Shown here: in pieces, positions 7,479 through 16,085 of the stretch | Layout: every line of letters begins with the position of its first letter | How positions within the stretch are numbered: the stretch's first letter is position 1 | From: JBBSNV01 sp964458605 | Lineage (GTDB): Bacteria > Pseudomonadota > Alphaproteobacteria > Reyranellales > JAQSWP01 | Direction: 5' to 3' | DNA: 42,611 nucleotides | Assembly: GCA_964458605.1 (NCBI GenBank) | Contig: CAYWLS010000031.1 | Location: 1-42,611 of the forward strand | Made by a program: the position numbers and the translations under genes | Notes under the pieces: generated by a model | Seen by the model: the letters and a program-made list of their open reading frames with translations, nothing else | The model's database searches: none | What the model was told of the DNA's origin: nothing

Positions 7479-8309
7479 ATGCCATCGGTCGCGATCAAGG
7501 GCGCGGATATCCACTACGGCGTATCGGGTGCGGGAGAGCCGCTGCTGCTGATTCCCGGCCTGGGGCTGGACCGCAACTACTACCGGCTGGGCACGCCCGA
7601 TCTGGCCAGACACTTCACCGTCTATGGCGTCGATCCGCGCGGCATCGGCGAATCGAGCAAGACTGCGCCGCCTTACACCGTCGAATCCTGGGCCGAGGAT
7701 TTCGTCGCGCTGATCGAGGCGCTGAATGTCGGGCCGATGCATGTGCTGGGCTCGTCGCTGGGCGGGGCGATGGCGCTGGCGCTGGCCGAGCGGGCGCCGC
7801 AACTGGTCAAGACCCTGACCGTGGTCGGCGGCTTCAGCGAGCTCGACCGCGCCGCCGAGATGAACTTCGCGCTGCGCATGCGGCTGATCGAGCGGCTGGG
7901 CTTCAGCCAGGAAGTCGCCGACTATATGGGCCTGTGGACCATGAGCCGCGAATTCATCAATTCCGATGCCGGCTACCAGCAGATGCTGGCCAACCAGACC
8001 ATCATCAAGAAGAACTCGCCGGAGCTTTACCTGTCCTTCGTCAAGTCGGTGCTGGCCTGGGGCCGCTCCCTGCCGGAGCAGAAGGGCGAGGCCAAGTTCA
8101 CCGCCAAGTTGCCGCACATCAAGGCGCGCACCCTGGTGATCGGCTCGGCCAACGACACGCTGATCCCGCTGGCCCTGAGCGAGAAAATCGCCGCCGGCAT
8201 TCCCGGCGCCAAGCTGGTGGTGATGCCGGATGGCGGTCACATCCCGTTCATCGAGAAGCCGGCCGAGGTGGTCAAGATCGTGCTCGACTTCATCAAGGCC
8301 AAAGGCTGA
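7479..8309 (+). CDS. Alpha/beta hydrolase
   Basis: The 276-residue enzyme shows a complete alpha/beta-hydrolase triad: nucleophile Ser93 in GSSLGG, acid Asp226 in GSANDTLIP and His254 in DGGHIPF. The oxyanion segment IPGLGLDRNYY and the DPRGIGES turn are also typical. It most resembles the ring-fission-product and enol-lactone hydrolases of aromatic degradation, such as the PcaD and MhpC types; the exact substrate is unknown. The ATG at 7479 follows GGGAGGAAGCG. It ends 7 bases before the molybdenum hydroxylase large subunit, so the two are very likely co-transcribed and the hydrolase probably acts on the hydroxylated product or a later lactone. Confidence 0.9.
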   Translation: MPSVAIKGADIHYGVSGAGEPLLLIPGLGLDRNYYRLGTPDLARHFTVYGVDPRGIGESSKTAPPYTVESWAEDFVALIEALNVGPMHVLGSSLGGAMALALAERAPQLVKTLTVVGGFSELDRAAEMNFALRMRLIERLGFSQEVADYMGLWTMSREFINSDAGYQQMLANQTIIKKNSPELYLSFVKSVLAWGRSLPEQKGEAKFTAKLPHIKARTLVIGSANDTLIPLALSEKIAAGIPGAKLVVMPDGGHIPFIEKPAEVVKIVLDFIKAKG

Positions 8310-8316
8310 TCCCGCC

Positions 8317-10638
8317 ATGGGCCTGTTCGGCAAGCGCCAGGAGCGCGTCGAAGACGACAAGCTGATCACCGGCCGCGGCCGCTATGTCGACGACATCAAG
8401 CTGCCGGGCATGCTGCATGTCGCCATCGTGCGCAGCCAGGCGGCGCGGGCGCGCATCAAGGTCGATGTGCGGGCCGCCGCGCAATCGCCCGGGGTGGTGG
8501 CGGTGTTCACCGCCGCCGATCTGCCGGCGACGGCGAAGCTGCTGCCCGATTGCCATCCCAACCCGGTGCTGACAAACGGCAAGGCCTCGCCGGTGCTGGC
8601 CGATGGCCAGGTGCGCTATGTCGGCGAGCCGATCGTGGCCATCGTGGCGGAGAACCGCTACCTGGCCGAAGATGCGGCCGACCTGGTCGAGGTCGAATAC
8701 GACATCCTGCCGGCGATCGTCGATCTGCAGGCCGCCTTCGCCGAGGGCTCGCCCCGGGTGCATGACGACATGGCGTCGAACGTGGCGGCGCGCTTGCCTG
8801 TCGCCACCGGCAATGTCGACAAGGCCTTTGCCGAAGCGGCCTGCATCGTCAGGCGCCAGCTCTCGATCCAGCGCGGCGCCGGCCAGGCGATGGAGACGCG
8901 CGGCATCGTCGCCCATTGGGACGAGCACGAAGACCGCATGGTGGTGTGGAACGTGTCGCAGGTGCCCTATGTGCACCGCACCGCCATCGCCAAGGCGCTG
9001 GGCCTGCCCGAGCGCCAGGTGCAGGTGCTGAACGGCGAGGTGGGCGGCGGCTTCGGCTATAAGGGTCTGACCTACACCGAAGACCTGCTGGTGCCGACCA
9101 TCGCCATGAAGCTGCGCCAGCCGATCAAATGGATCGAGGACCGGCGCGAGCATCTGATCGCCTCGTATCACGAACGCACGCAACTGCACGATCTGGAGAT
9201 GGCGACCACGGCCGAGGGCGTGATCCTGGGCATTCGCGGCCGCTTCCTGCACGACACCGGTGCCTACACGCCGTGGGGACCGGTGGTGCCGTTGCTGACG
9301 GCAGTGAACATCCCGGGCCCGTACAAGGTGCCGAACTTCAACGTCACCGCCCATGTGCTCTACACCAACACCGTGCCGACGGCGCCGGTGCGCGGGGCGG
9401 GCCGGCCGCAAGCGGCCTATGTGTGCGAGCGTCTGCTCGATGCGGTGGCGCAGAAATTGTCGCTCGATCCCGCCGAGCTGCGCCGGCGCAACCTGATCAA
9501 GGCGGAGGAATATCCCTACCAGCTCGGCTTCATCTCGCGCGACGGCACCAACCGCACTTACGACAGCGGCAACGTGCCGGCCCTGCTGGAACGCGCGCTG
9601 CAGATGATCGATTACGATGCGCGCAAGGCCGAGCGCGGCGTGGCGCGGAAAGACGGCCGGTACATCGGCGTCGGCATGGCCTGCGTGGTCGAGGACACCG
9701 GCCTGGGCCCGTTCGAGGAAGTGGCCATGCAGGTCGAGCTCGACGGCTCGGTCACGGTGCGCATGGGTACGCCCTCGCAAGGCCAGGGTCAGCGCACCTC
9801 GTTCGCGCAGATCGTGGCCGACGAGCTCGGCGTGCCGTTCGACAAGGTGCGGGTGCTGACCGGCAACACCGACAATGTGCGCTACAGCATCGGCACCTTT
9901 GCCAGTCGAGCGGGTGTGGTGACCGGCTCGGCGGTGCTGGTGGCGGCCCAGCAGTTGAAGCAGCGCGCGCTGCAACTGGGCGGCAACCTGCTGCAGACGC
10001 CGCCGGAGCAACTCACCCTGCAGGACGGCAGGGTGCAATCGGCCGACGGCGCCAAGAGCGTGTCGCTCGCACAGATCGTCGAAGTATCCCTGGGTCATTC
10101 CGGAGCACCGCTGGCGTTCCGAGAGCTGGGGCCGGGCATGAGCACGGTGGCCAGCTTCTGCCCACCCACCAACACCTTCGCCACCGGCTGCCATGCCGCG
10201 GTGGTGGCGGTCGATCCCGCCACCTGCAAGGTCGAGATCCTAAAATACGTCGCGGTCGAGGATTTCGGCAAGGTGATCAATCCCATGATCGTCGACGGCC
10301 AGGTGCTGGGCGGCATCTCGCTGGGCATCGGCAACACCTTCTTCGAGCGCGCGCTGTACGACGCCGACGGCCAGATCCTGACCGGCAGCTTCATGGACTA
10401 CCTGATGGCCACGGCGATGGACGTGCCGCGGGTCGAGATCGACTACATCGCCACGCCCAGCCCGCTCAACCCGCTGGGCATGAAGGGCGCGGGGCAGGGC
10501 GGGACCATTCCGGTGCCGGCGGTGCTGTCGGGCGCGATCGAGGATGCGCTGCGCCGGTTCGGCGTGCGGCTCAGCCATGTGCCGTTCACCGAAAGCGACC
10601 TGCACGCGGCGCTGGGCAAGGCGAAGGAGGCCGCATGA
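8317..10638 (+). CDS. Molybdenum hydroxylase large (molybdopterin) subunit, xanthine dehydrogenase/CoxL family
   Basis: This 773-residue subunit would bind the molybdopterin-cytosine dinucleotide cofactor and hydroxylate a carbon next to nitrogen or a carbonyl, using water as the oxygen source. Family landmarks run in order: GRGRYVDDI at the N-terminus, VRYVGEPI, GAGQAMETRG, GEVGGGFGYKG, VRGAGRPQAAYVCERLLD, TPSQGQGQRTSFAQ and the C-terminal cofactor loop. The CoxL-specific CSFR loop is absent, so this is not a CO dehydrogenase. At residue 727 the normally conserved catalytic Glu of the K-G-x-G-E motif is Gln (KGAGQGG, codon CAG at 10495-10497). The start is ATG 8317, 7 bases after the hydrolase stop. 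It overlaps the FAD subunit by ATGA. Confidence 0.93.
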   Translation: MGLFGKRQERVEDDKLITGRGRYVDDIKLPGMLHVAIVRSQAARARIKVDVRAAAQSPGVVAVFTAADLPATAKLLPDCHPNPVLTNGKASPVLADGQVRYVGEPIVAIVAENRYLAEDAADLVEVEYDILPAIVDLQAAFAEGSPRVHDDMASNVAARLPVATGNVDKAFAEAACIVRRQLSIQRGAGQAMETRGIVAHWDEHEDRMVVWNVSQVPYVHRTAIAKALGLPERQVQVLNGEVGGGFGYKGLTYTEDLLVPTIAMKLRQPIKWIEDRREHLIASYHERTQLHDLEMATTAEGVILGIRGRFLHDTGAYTPWGPVVPLLTAVNIPGPYKVPNFNVTAHVLYTNTVPTAPVRGAGRPQAAYVCERLLDAVAQKLSLDPAELRRRNLIKAEEYPYQLGFISRDGTNRTYDSGNVPALLERALQMIDYDARKAERGVARKDGRYIGVGMACVVEDTGLGPFEEVAMQVELDGSVTVRMGTPSQGQGQRTSFAQIVADELGVPFDKVRVLTGNTDNVRYSIGTFASRAGVVTGSAVLVAAQQLKQRALQLGGNLLQTPPEQLTLQDGRVQSADGAKSVSLAQIVEVSLGHSGAPLAFRELGPGMSTVASFCPPTNTFATGCHAAVVAVDPATCKVEILKYVAVEDFGKVINPMIVDGQVLGGISLGIGNTFFERALYDADGQILTGSFMDYLMATAMDVPRVEIDYIATPSPLNPLGMKGAGQGGTIPVPAVLSGAIEDALRRFGVRLSHVPFTESDLHAALGKAKEAA

Positions 10639-11426
10639 AGCCGCCGGCCTTCTCCTACGTGGCGCCGGACAGCGTGGCCGAGTGCCTGGCCCTGCTGGCG
10701 CAATATGGCGGCGACGCCAAGATCATGGCCGGCGGCCAGAGCCTGATGCCGCTCTTGGCGCTGCGCATGGCGCGGCCGGCGGTGGTGATCGATATCGGCC
10801 GTATCAAGGAACTGGATTTCGTGCGGCGCGAAGGCGCGATGGTGCATGTCGGCGCCGGCGTGCGGCAGCGGCGCATCGAGCATGACCCGATCTTCGCCCA
10901 GGATTTGCCGCTGCTACGCCAGGCGGTCGGTTTCATCGGCCATGTCGCCACGCGCAGCCGCGGCACCATTGTCGGCTCCCTGTGTCATGCCGATCCGGCG
11001 GCCGAGCTGCCGGTCTGCGCCATGCTGCTGGACGCGGAACTGGTGGTGCAAAGCGCGCGCGGCGAGCGCATGGTCAAGGCCGGCGATTTCTTCGCGGGCG
11101 CGCTGGTGACGGCGCTGAAGGAGGACGAGCTGGTCACCGCGGTGCGCTTTCCGGTTCACACGGCGGGTTTCGCGTTCGACGAAATCGCGCGCCGGCATGG
11201 CGATTTCGCGCTGGTGTCGATCGCCGGTAGGGCGGACAAGGTGGCGCTGGGCGGTGTGGCGGCAGCGCCGGTGGTGTTCACGGTGCAGCCGGGCGAAGCG
11301 GCGAAGGATTTCGCCGCGCGGGTCGCGGGATCGCTGGAACCGATCGACGATCTGCATGCCTCGGCCGCCTATCGCCGCTCGGTCGCCGGCGTACTGGTCG
11401 AGCGCGTGCTGGGGAGGGCGTCGTGA
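10635..11426 (+). CDS. Molybdenum hydroxylase FAD-binding (medium) subunit
   Basis: The 263-residue protein is the CoxM-type FAD subunit that passes electrons from the iron-sulfur clusters to an acceptor. The FAD-binding loop AGGQSLMPLLALRMARP lies near residue 33, and the second FAD motif TRSRGTIVGSLCHADPAAELP near residue 105. The protein is slightly shorter than usual (about 280-290 residues), mainly at the C-terminus. ATG overlaps the large-subunit stop (ATGA), with AAGGAGG at 10624-10630 inside the upstream gene, implying coupled translation. It overlaps the next gene in the same way. Confidence 0.93.
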   Translation: MKPPAFSYVAPDSVAECLALLAQYGGDAKIMAGGQSLMPLLALRMARPAVVIDIGRIKELDFVRREGAMVHVGAGVRQRRIEHDPIFAQDLPLLRQAVGFIGHVATRSRGTIVGSLCHADPAAELPVCAMLLDAELVVQSARGERMVKAGDFFAGALVTALKEDELVTAVRFPVHTAGFAFDEIARRHGDFALVSIAGRADKVALGGVAAAPVVFTVQPGEAAKDFAARVAGSLEPIDDLHASAAYRRSVAGVLVERVLGRAS

Positions 11427-11935
11427 AGACACCGAGCGACATTGTTGTGGTCGAGCTGACGGTCAACGGCCGCAAGCTGAAGAAGACCACCGAGGCGCGC
11501 CGCACCCTGGCCGATTTCCTGCGCGAGGATCTGAACCTGACCGGCACCCATCTGGGCTGCGAGCATGGCGCCTGCGGCGCCTGCACCGTGCTGATGGACG
11601 GCGCGCCGGTACGCTCCTGCCTGACCCTGGCGGCGCAGGCGCACGGCGCGGCGATCGTTACGGTCGAGGGGCTGGCGGATGGCGACACGCTGCATCCGCT
11701 GCAGGCGGCCTTCAAGCGCCACCATGCGCTGCAATGCGGCTTCTGCACGCCGGGCTTCCTCACCGCGGCGGCGGCGCTGCTGGAAGAGAATCCCGATCCC
11801 AGCGAAGCGCAGGTGCGTGACTGGCTGAGCGGCAATATCTGCCGCTGCACCGGCTATCAGTTCATCGTCGATGCCGTGCTGTCGGCCGCGGCGGAGATGC
11901 GCGCCACAAAAAATGCGGCCAAGGGGGCAGCATGA
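11423..11935 (+). CDS. Molybdenum hydroxylase 2Fe-2S (small) subunit
   Basis: This 170-residue CoxS-type subunit carries two 2Fe-2S clusters. The plant-ferredoxin cluster is bound by Cys46, Cys51, Cys54 (GCEHGACGAC) and Cys66. The second, in the helical C-terminal domain, is bound by Cys105, Cys108, Cys140 and Cys142 (CGFC ... CRC). All eight ligands are present, so electron transfer should be intact. Translation begins at a GTG whose last bases overlap the TGA of the FAD subunit (GTGA). The order large, medium, small and the overlap show a single three-subunit enzyme. Confidence 0.95.
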   Translation: MKTPSDIVVVELTVNGRKLKKTTEARRTLADFLREDLNLTGTHLGCEHGACGACTVLMDGAPVRSCLTLAAQAHGAAIVTVEGLADGDTLHPLQAAFKRHHALQCGFCTPGFLTAAAALLEENPDPSEAQVRDWLSGNICRCTGYQFIVDAVLSAAAEMRATKNAAKGAA

Positions 11936-12618
11936 GCGACATGAAGGTGGCCGCGGTCGCCGCGCCGATCCGCCAGCAGGTGGTGGCGGCGTTCCGCACC
12001 GCCATCGTCGGCGGCCGCTTCCAACCCGGGGAGCGCCTGATCGAGAAGGAGCTGTGCGAGCTGACCGGCTCCAGCCGCACCTCGGTGCGCGAGGCGCTGC
12101 GCCAGCTCGAGGCCGAGGGGCTGGTGCAGATGGTGCCCAACAAGGGCCCGATCGTGGCCGCCATCAGCGCCGAGCAGGCGCGCAGCATCTACCAGGTGCG
12201 CGGCGCGCTGGAGAGCCTCGCCGGTTCGCTGTTCGCCGCCAATGCCAGCGACGAGCAGGTGGACCGGCTGGAGACCGCGGTCGAAGAGCTGGCGCGGGCC
12301 TACAAGTCGCGCCAGATCGAGCGCATCCTGGCCAGCAAGGACCGCTTCTACGAAATCCTGCTCGACGGCTCGGGCAACGAGATCGTGGCCTCGGTGCTGC
12401 GCATGATGCAGGCGCGTATTTCCTTGTTGCGGCGCCTGTCGCTGGCCAAGCCGGCGCGGCTCGATGCCAGCATCGCCGAGATCCGCGCCATCCTCAAAGC
12501 CATCAAGGCGCGCGACCCGGCCGCCGCCGCTGCGGCCTGCGCCGACCATGTGGCGCGCGCCACCACGGCCGCCCTTGGGGCGGCGCTCCAGACACCGAAG
12601 ACAGGGAGAAGCAAATGA
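11932..12618 (+). CDS. GntR-family transcriptional regulator (FCD domain)
   Basis: The 228-residue protein has an N-terminal winged helix-turn-helix (residues ~15-75; ELTGSSRTSVREALRQLEAEGL is the recognition region) and a C-terminal all-helical FCD ligand-binding domain as in FadR/VanR-type repressors. Such proteins usually repress catabolic genes until a small organic acid binds. The ATG overlaps the small-subunit stop (ATGA) and its own stop overlaps the next start. The regulator is therefore made with the enzymes it probably controls. The palindrome GTATTAC at 7396-7406 is a candidate binding site. Confidence 0.93.
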   Translation: MSDMKVAAVAAPIRQQVVAAFRTAIVGGRFQPGERLIEKELCELTGSSRTSVREALRQLEAEGLVQMVPNKGPIVAAISAEQARSIYQVRGALESLAGSLFAANASDEQVDRLETAVEELARAYKSRQIERILASKDRFYEILLDGSGNEIVASVLRMMQARISLLRRLSLAKPARLDASIAEIRAILKAIKARDPAAAAAACADHVARATTAALGAALQTPKTGRSK

Positions 12619-12992
12619 CCAAGCTGTACGACGATGGCATGAAGGTGCGCCGCGCGGTGCTGGGCGATGCCTATGTCGATCGCGCCACGCAGTCGGCCGA
12701 TCAATATTCCAGGCCGCTGCAGGAGCTGGTGACGGAATATTGCTGGGGCGCGGTGTGGACGCGCCCGGGCCTGGAACGCCAGCAGCGCAGCATCCTCAAT
12801 CTCGGCATGCTGGTGGCGCTCAACCGCATGCACGAATTCAAGCTGCATGTGCGCGGTGCGCTGAACAACGGCCTGACGCGCGAGCAGATCTCGGAGATCA
12901 TCCTGCAGACCGCGATCTATTGCGGCGTGCCGGCGGCGATCGACGCCATGCGCAATGCCCGCGAGGTGTTCGCCGAGGAAGGGAAGAAGTAG
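12615..12992 (+). CDS. Carboxymuconolactone decarboxylase-like protein (PcaC family)
   Basis: The 125-residue protein fits the carboxymuconolactone decarboxylase/AhpD-like fold. It has the PcaC pattern EYCWGAVWTRPGLERQQRSI followed by NLGMLVALNR and a helix with HEFKLHVRGALNNGLT. PcaC removes CO2 from 4-carboxymuconolactone in the protocatechuate branch of the beta-ketoadipate pathway. Here no pcaB, pcaGH or pcaIJ is nearby, so the actual substrate may differ. The YxxC AhpD redox pair is absent, so peroxidase activity is unlikely. ATG overlaps the GntR stop (ATGA). It is the last gene of the operon; no intrinsic terminator follows. Confidence 0.85.
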   Translation: MTKLYDDGMKVRRAVLGDAYVDRATQSADQYSRPLQELVTEYCWGAVWTRPGLERQQRSILNLGMLVALNRMHEFKLHVRGALNNGLTREQISEIILQTAIYCGVPAAIDAMRNAREVFAEEGKK

Positions 12993-13368
12993 GTAGATGA
13001 TCGTCATCCCGGGCGAGCGATAGCGAGACCCGGGGACCCATATGGAGCCAAGCGTCGGCTGTCATGGTTGAGAAATGGCCGCTGGCTCGCGCCGCTGTCG
13101 CGGCTTGGTCGGAGTAACCGGCCGGGTACTTTTCGCACCCGCAACAGGCCCTTGACTTCCCTGGCAAAAGGGCTCATATGCAACGCGCCGGCGAGAACTT
13201 CGCCCGGCCAGGCGCTTCGGCCGCGTGAGGAACCCCAGGTTCCGTTTGCCGACCGCCTTTATCATCTCTTCCGAATGCTCAGTACACGCGGGGCCTTCAG
13301 ATCAACGCCCCGTATCGCGGCGCCGATGGTCGGCTGCCGCGCGCACTGTGGCATGAGGATTGTTTTAC
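12993..13368. other. 376-bp intergenic region with repeat half-site and long helicase leader
   Basis: No gene is supported here. A palindromic stretch at 13001-13038 (GTCATCCCGGG ... ACCCGGGG) resembles the repeat at 26353-26471. A promoter-like pair lies at 13152-13180. A small perfect inverted repeat, GGAACC/GGTTCC, is at 13229-13243. If the promoter is used, the helicase mRNA has a leader of about 180 bases, which would allow leader-based control as seen in some cold-induced DEAD-box genes (inference). Confidence 0.5.
13152..13180 (+). promoter_or_regulatory. Candidate promoter for the DEAD-box helicase gene
   Basis: TTGACT (13152-13157) is followed after 17 bases by CATATG (13175-13180). 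The -35 is close to consensus and the -10 is weak. Nothing better is seen between here and the start codon. Confidence 0.35.
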
Positions 13369-14772
<1,404 letters not shown>

Positions 14773-14776
14773 AAAC

Positions 14777-14869
14777 CTATCGTTCTGGGCGACAGCGAAG
14801 GACCTTATCTCGACGGTGCAAATCGTGCTGTTAAGAGAAGAGGCTTCGCTGCGCTCGGTACGACGATAG
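14777..14869. repeat. Intergenic palindromic repeat, copy A
   Basis: The left arm CTATCG...GACAGCGAAG (14777-14800) pairs imperfectly with CTTCGCTGCGCTCGG...CGATAG (14844-14869). The element fills the gap between the convergent helicase and flavodoxin-type genes and is related to 22841-22929. It may act as a two-way terminator. Confidence 0.6.
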
Positions 14870-14872
14870 TCG

Positions 14873-15943
14873 TCATTTCGGCCGCGGCTGCCTGAGCCGG
14901 CGATCGGGCACCGACAGCCTGTCGGCGCGCAGCTCTTTGACCGCCTCGGTCACCGAGCGCGCCACGTTGCGCACTTCCTCCTGCAGATCCTGGTCGCGAT
15001 CGAGCTCGTCGTGGCTGGTGGCATAGGGCTTGTAGTAGCCGATATAGCGCTCCAGCCGCGACTGCCCGCCGGCCGGCACCAGCTCCATCGAATCCAGCCA
15101 GTCGCTCAAACTGTGCAGCAGGTGCTCGGCGCCCTCGGTGTCGCCATGCACCACCAGGCCGTAGACGCGCCCTTTCAGATGGCGCGGATAGTGCCAACCC
15201 TTGAGCTCCAGCGCCTTGGCCTTCCTCGGATCCTTGCCTGACGTGGTGGTCGGATCGGGATTGCCGCCATCGGCGCAGACCAGCCGGTCGATCATCAGCT
15301 TGAGCGGTCCGGGCGCCTGGTACCAGTTGACCGGCGCGACGATGATCACGCCATGGGCCGCCACCCACAGCTTGTAGATCTCCGCCATCCAGTCGTCGGC
15401 CTGGCCCAGCGAGTGGTTGGGATAGCAGCTGCACGGCCAGTGGCACAGCGGCATGGCGGTCGAGACGCAGGCCTTGCACGGATGGATCTTGCGGCCGTAT
15501 TCCGAGGCCAGCAGGCTCAAATCGAGCAGGTCGGTTACGATGCCTCCGGCCTGCAAGGTCTCGATCGCCAGTTGCGACAGGCGCCAGGTCTTGGACACCT
15601 CGCCGGGGCAGGTTCCATCGTTGCGCGCGCTGCCGCAGATCACCAGCACGCGCGAAGGCGTGCTGCGCTTCTTCTGCCGCGCCTCCAGCTTCGCCAGGGC
15701 ATCGCGCGTGGCGCGCCACTCGTCGGACAGATCGCAGCCCGGATCGGCATAGCCCGGCCCGGCCTTGCCGGTGCGCGGCGCCTTGCGGGCATTGCAATAG
15801 CCGTCCCAGGCGATGTCCTCCAGCCGCTTGATGGCCGCGCGCTCGGCATCGAAAGCAGGGTCGAAGAAGGAGCGGTTGAAATGGGCCGCGAACTGCGCCC
15901 GCGACAGCTCGCCCTGGTACTGGCCTTTGCGGATTTTGGTCAT
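14873..15943 (-). CDS. Flavodoxin-fold NAD(P)H-dependent oxidoreductase
   Basis: This 356-residue protein contains an FMN-binding flavodoxin-like domain (NADPH-dependent FMN reductase/WrbA-like): a first strand and phosphate loop VLVICGSARNDGTCPG near residue 105, and an isoalloxazine-contact region IIVAPVNWYQAPGPLKLMID near residue 205. Between them is an unusual cysteine-rich segment, CKACVSTAMPLCHWPCSCYPN, which could bind a metal. The first ~95 residues are an extra N-terminal region absent from minimal members. I chose ATG 15941-15943, preceded by a G-rich binding site (GGGGGGAAGC); an upstream in-frame ATG at 15964 gives 7 more residues. It is divergent from the acyl-CoA ligase. The substrate is unknown. 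Confidence 0.85.
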   Translation of the reverse strand: MTKIRKGQYQGELSRAQFAAHFNRSFFDPAFDAERAAIKRLEDIAWDGYCNARKAPRTGKAGPGYADPGCDLSDEWRATRDALAKLEARQKKRSTPSRVLVICGSARNDGTCPGEVSKTWRLSQLAIETLQAGGIVTDLLDLSLLASEYGRKIHPCKACVSTAMPLCHWPCSCYPNHSLGQADDWMAEIYKLWVAAHGVIIVAPVNWYQAPGPLKLMIDRLVCADGGNPDPTTTSGKDPRKAKALELKGWHYPRHLKGRVYGLVVHGDTEGAEHLLHSLSDWLDSMELVPAGGQSRLERYIGYYKPYATSHDELDRDQDLQEEVRNVARSVTEAVKELRADRLSVPDRRLRQPRPK

Positions 15944-15999
15944 GCTTCCCCCCGAGCTGCCCAATATTACGCGCGAGACGACGTTTCATACCGCGGTCT

Positions 16000-16029
16000 T
16001 TGACAAGCCGCGGAAGCGCTTGGCATTGT
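16000..16029 (+). promoter_or_regulatory. Candidate promoter for the ligase-rhodanese pair
   Basis: A perfect TTGACA (16000-16005) is followed after 18 bases by CATTGT (16024-16029). It is placed 57 bases before the ligase start codon in the divergent gap with the flavodoxin-type gene. Confidence 0.4.
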
Positions 16030-16085
16030 CGGGGCAGGAACCGGCGCCCCGGGCGCCCGCAAAGAACCCAACAGGGAGCAACGCC

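Noticed and set aside
8317..11935. Aerobic CO dehydrogenase (coxLMS)
   Set aside because: The large subunit lacks the CSFR active-site loop of CoxL; only the family level is supported.
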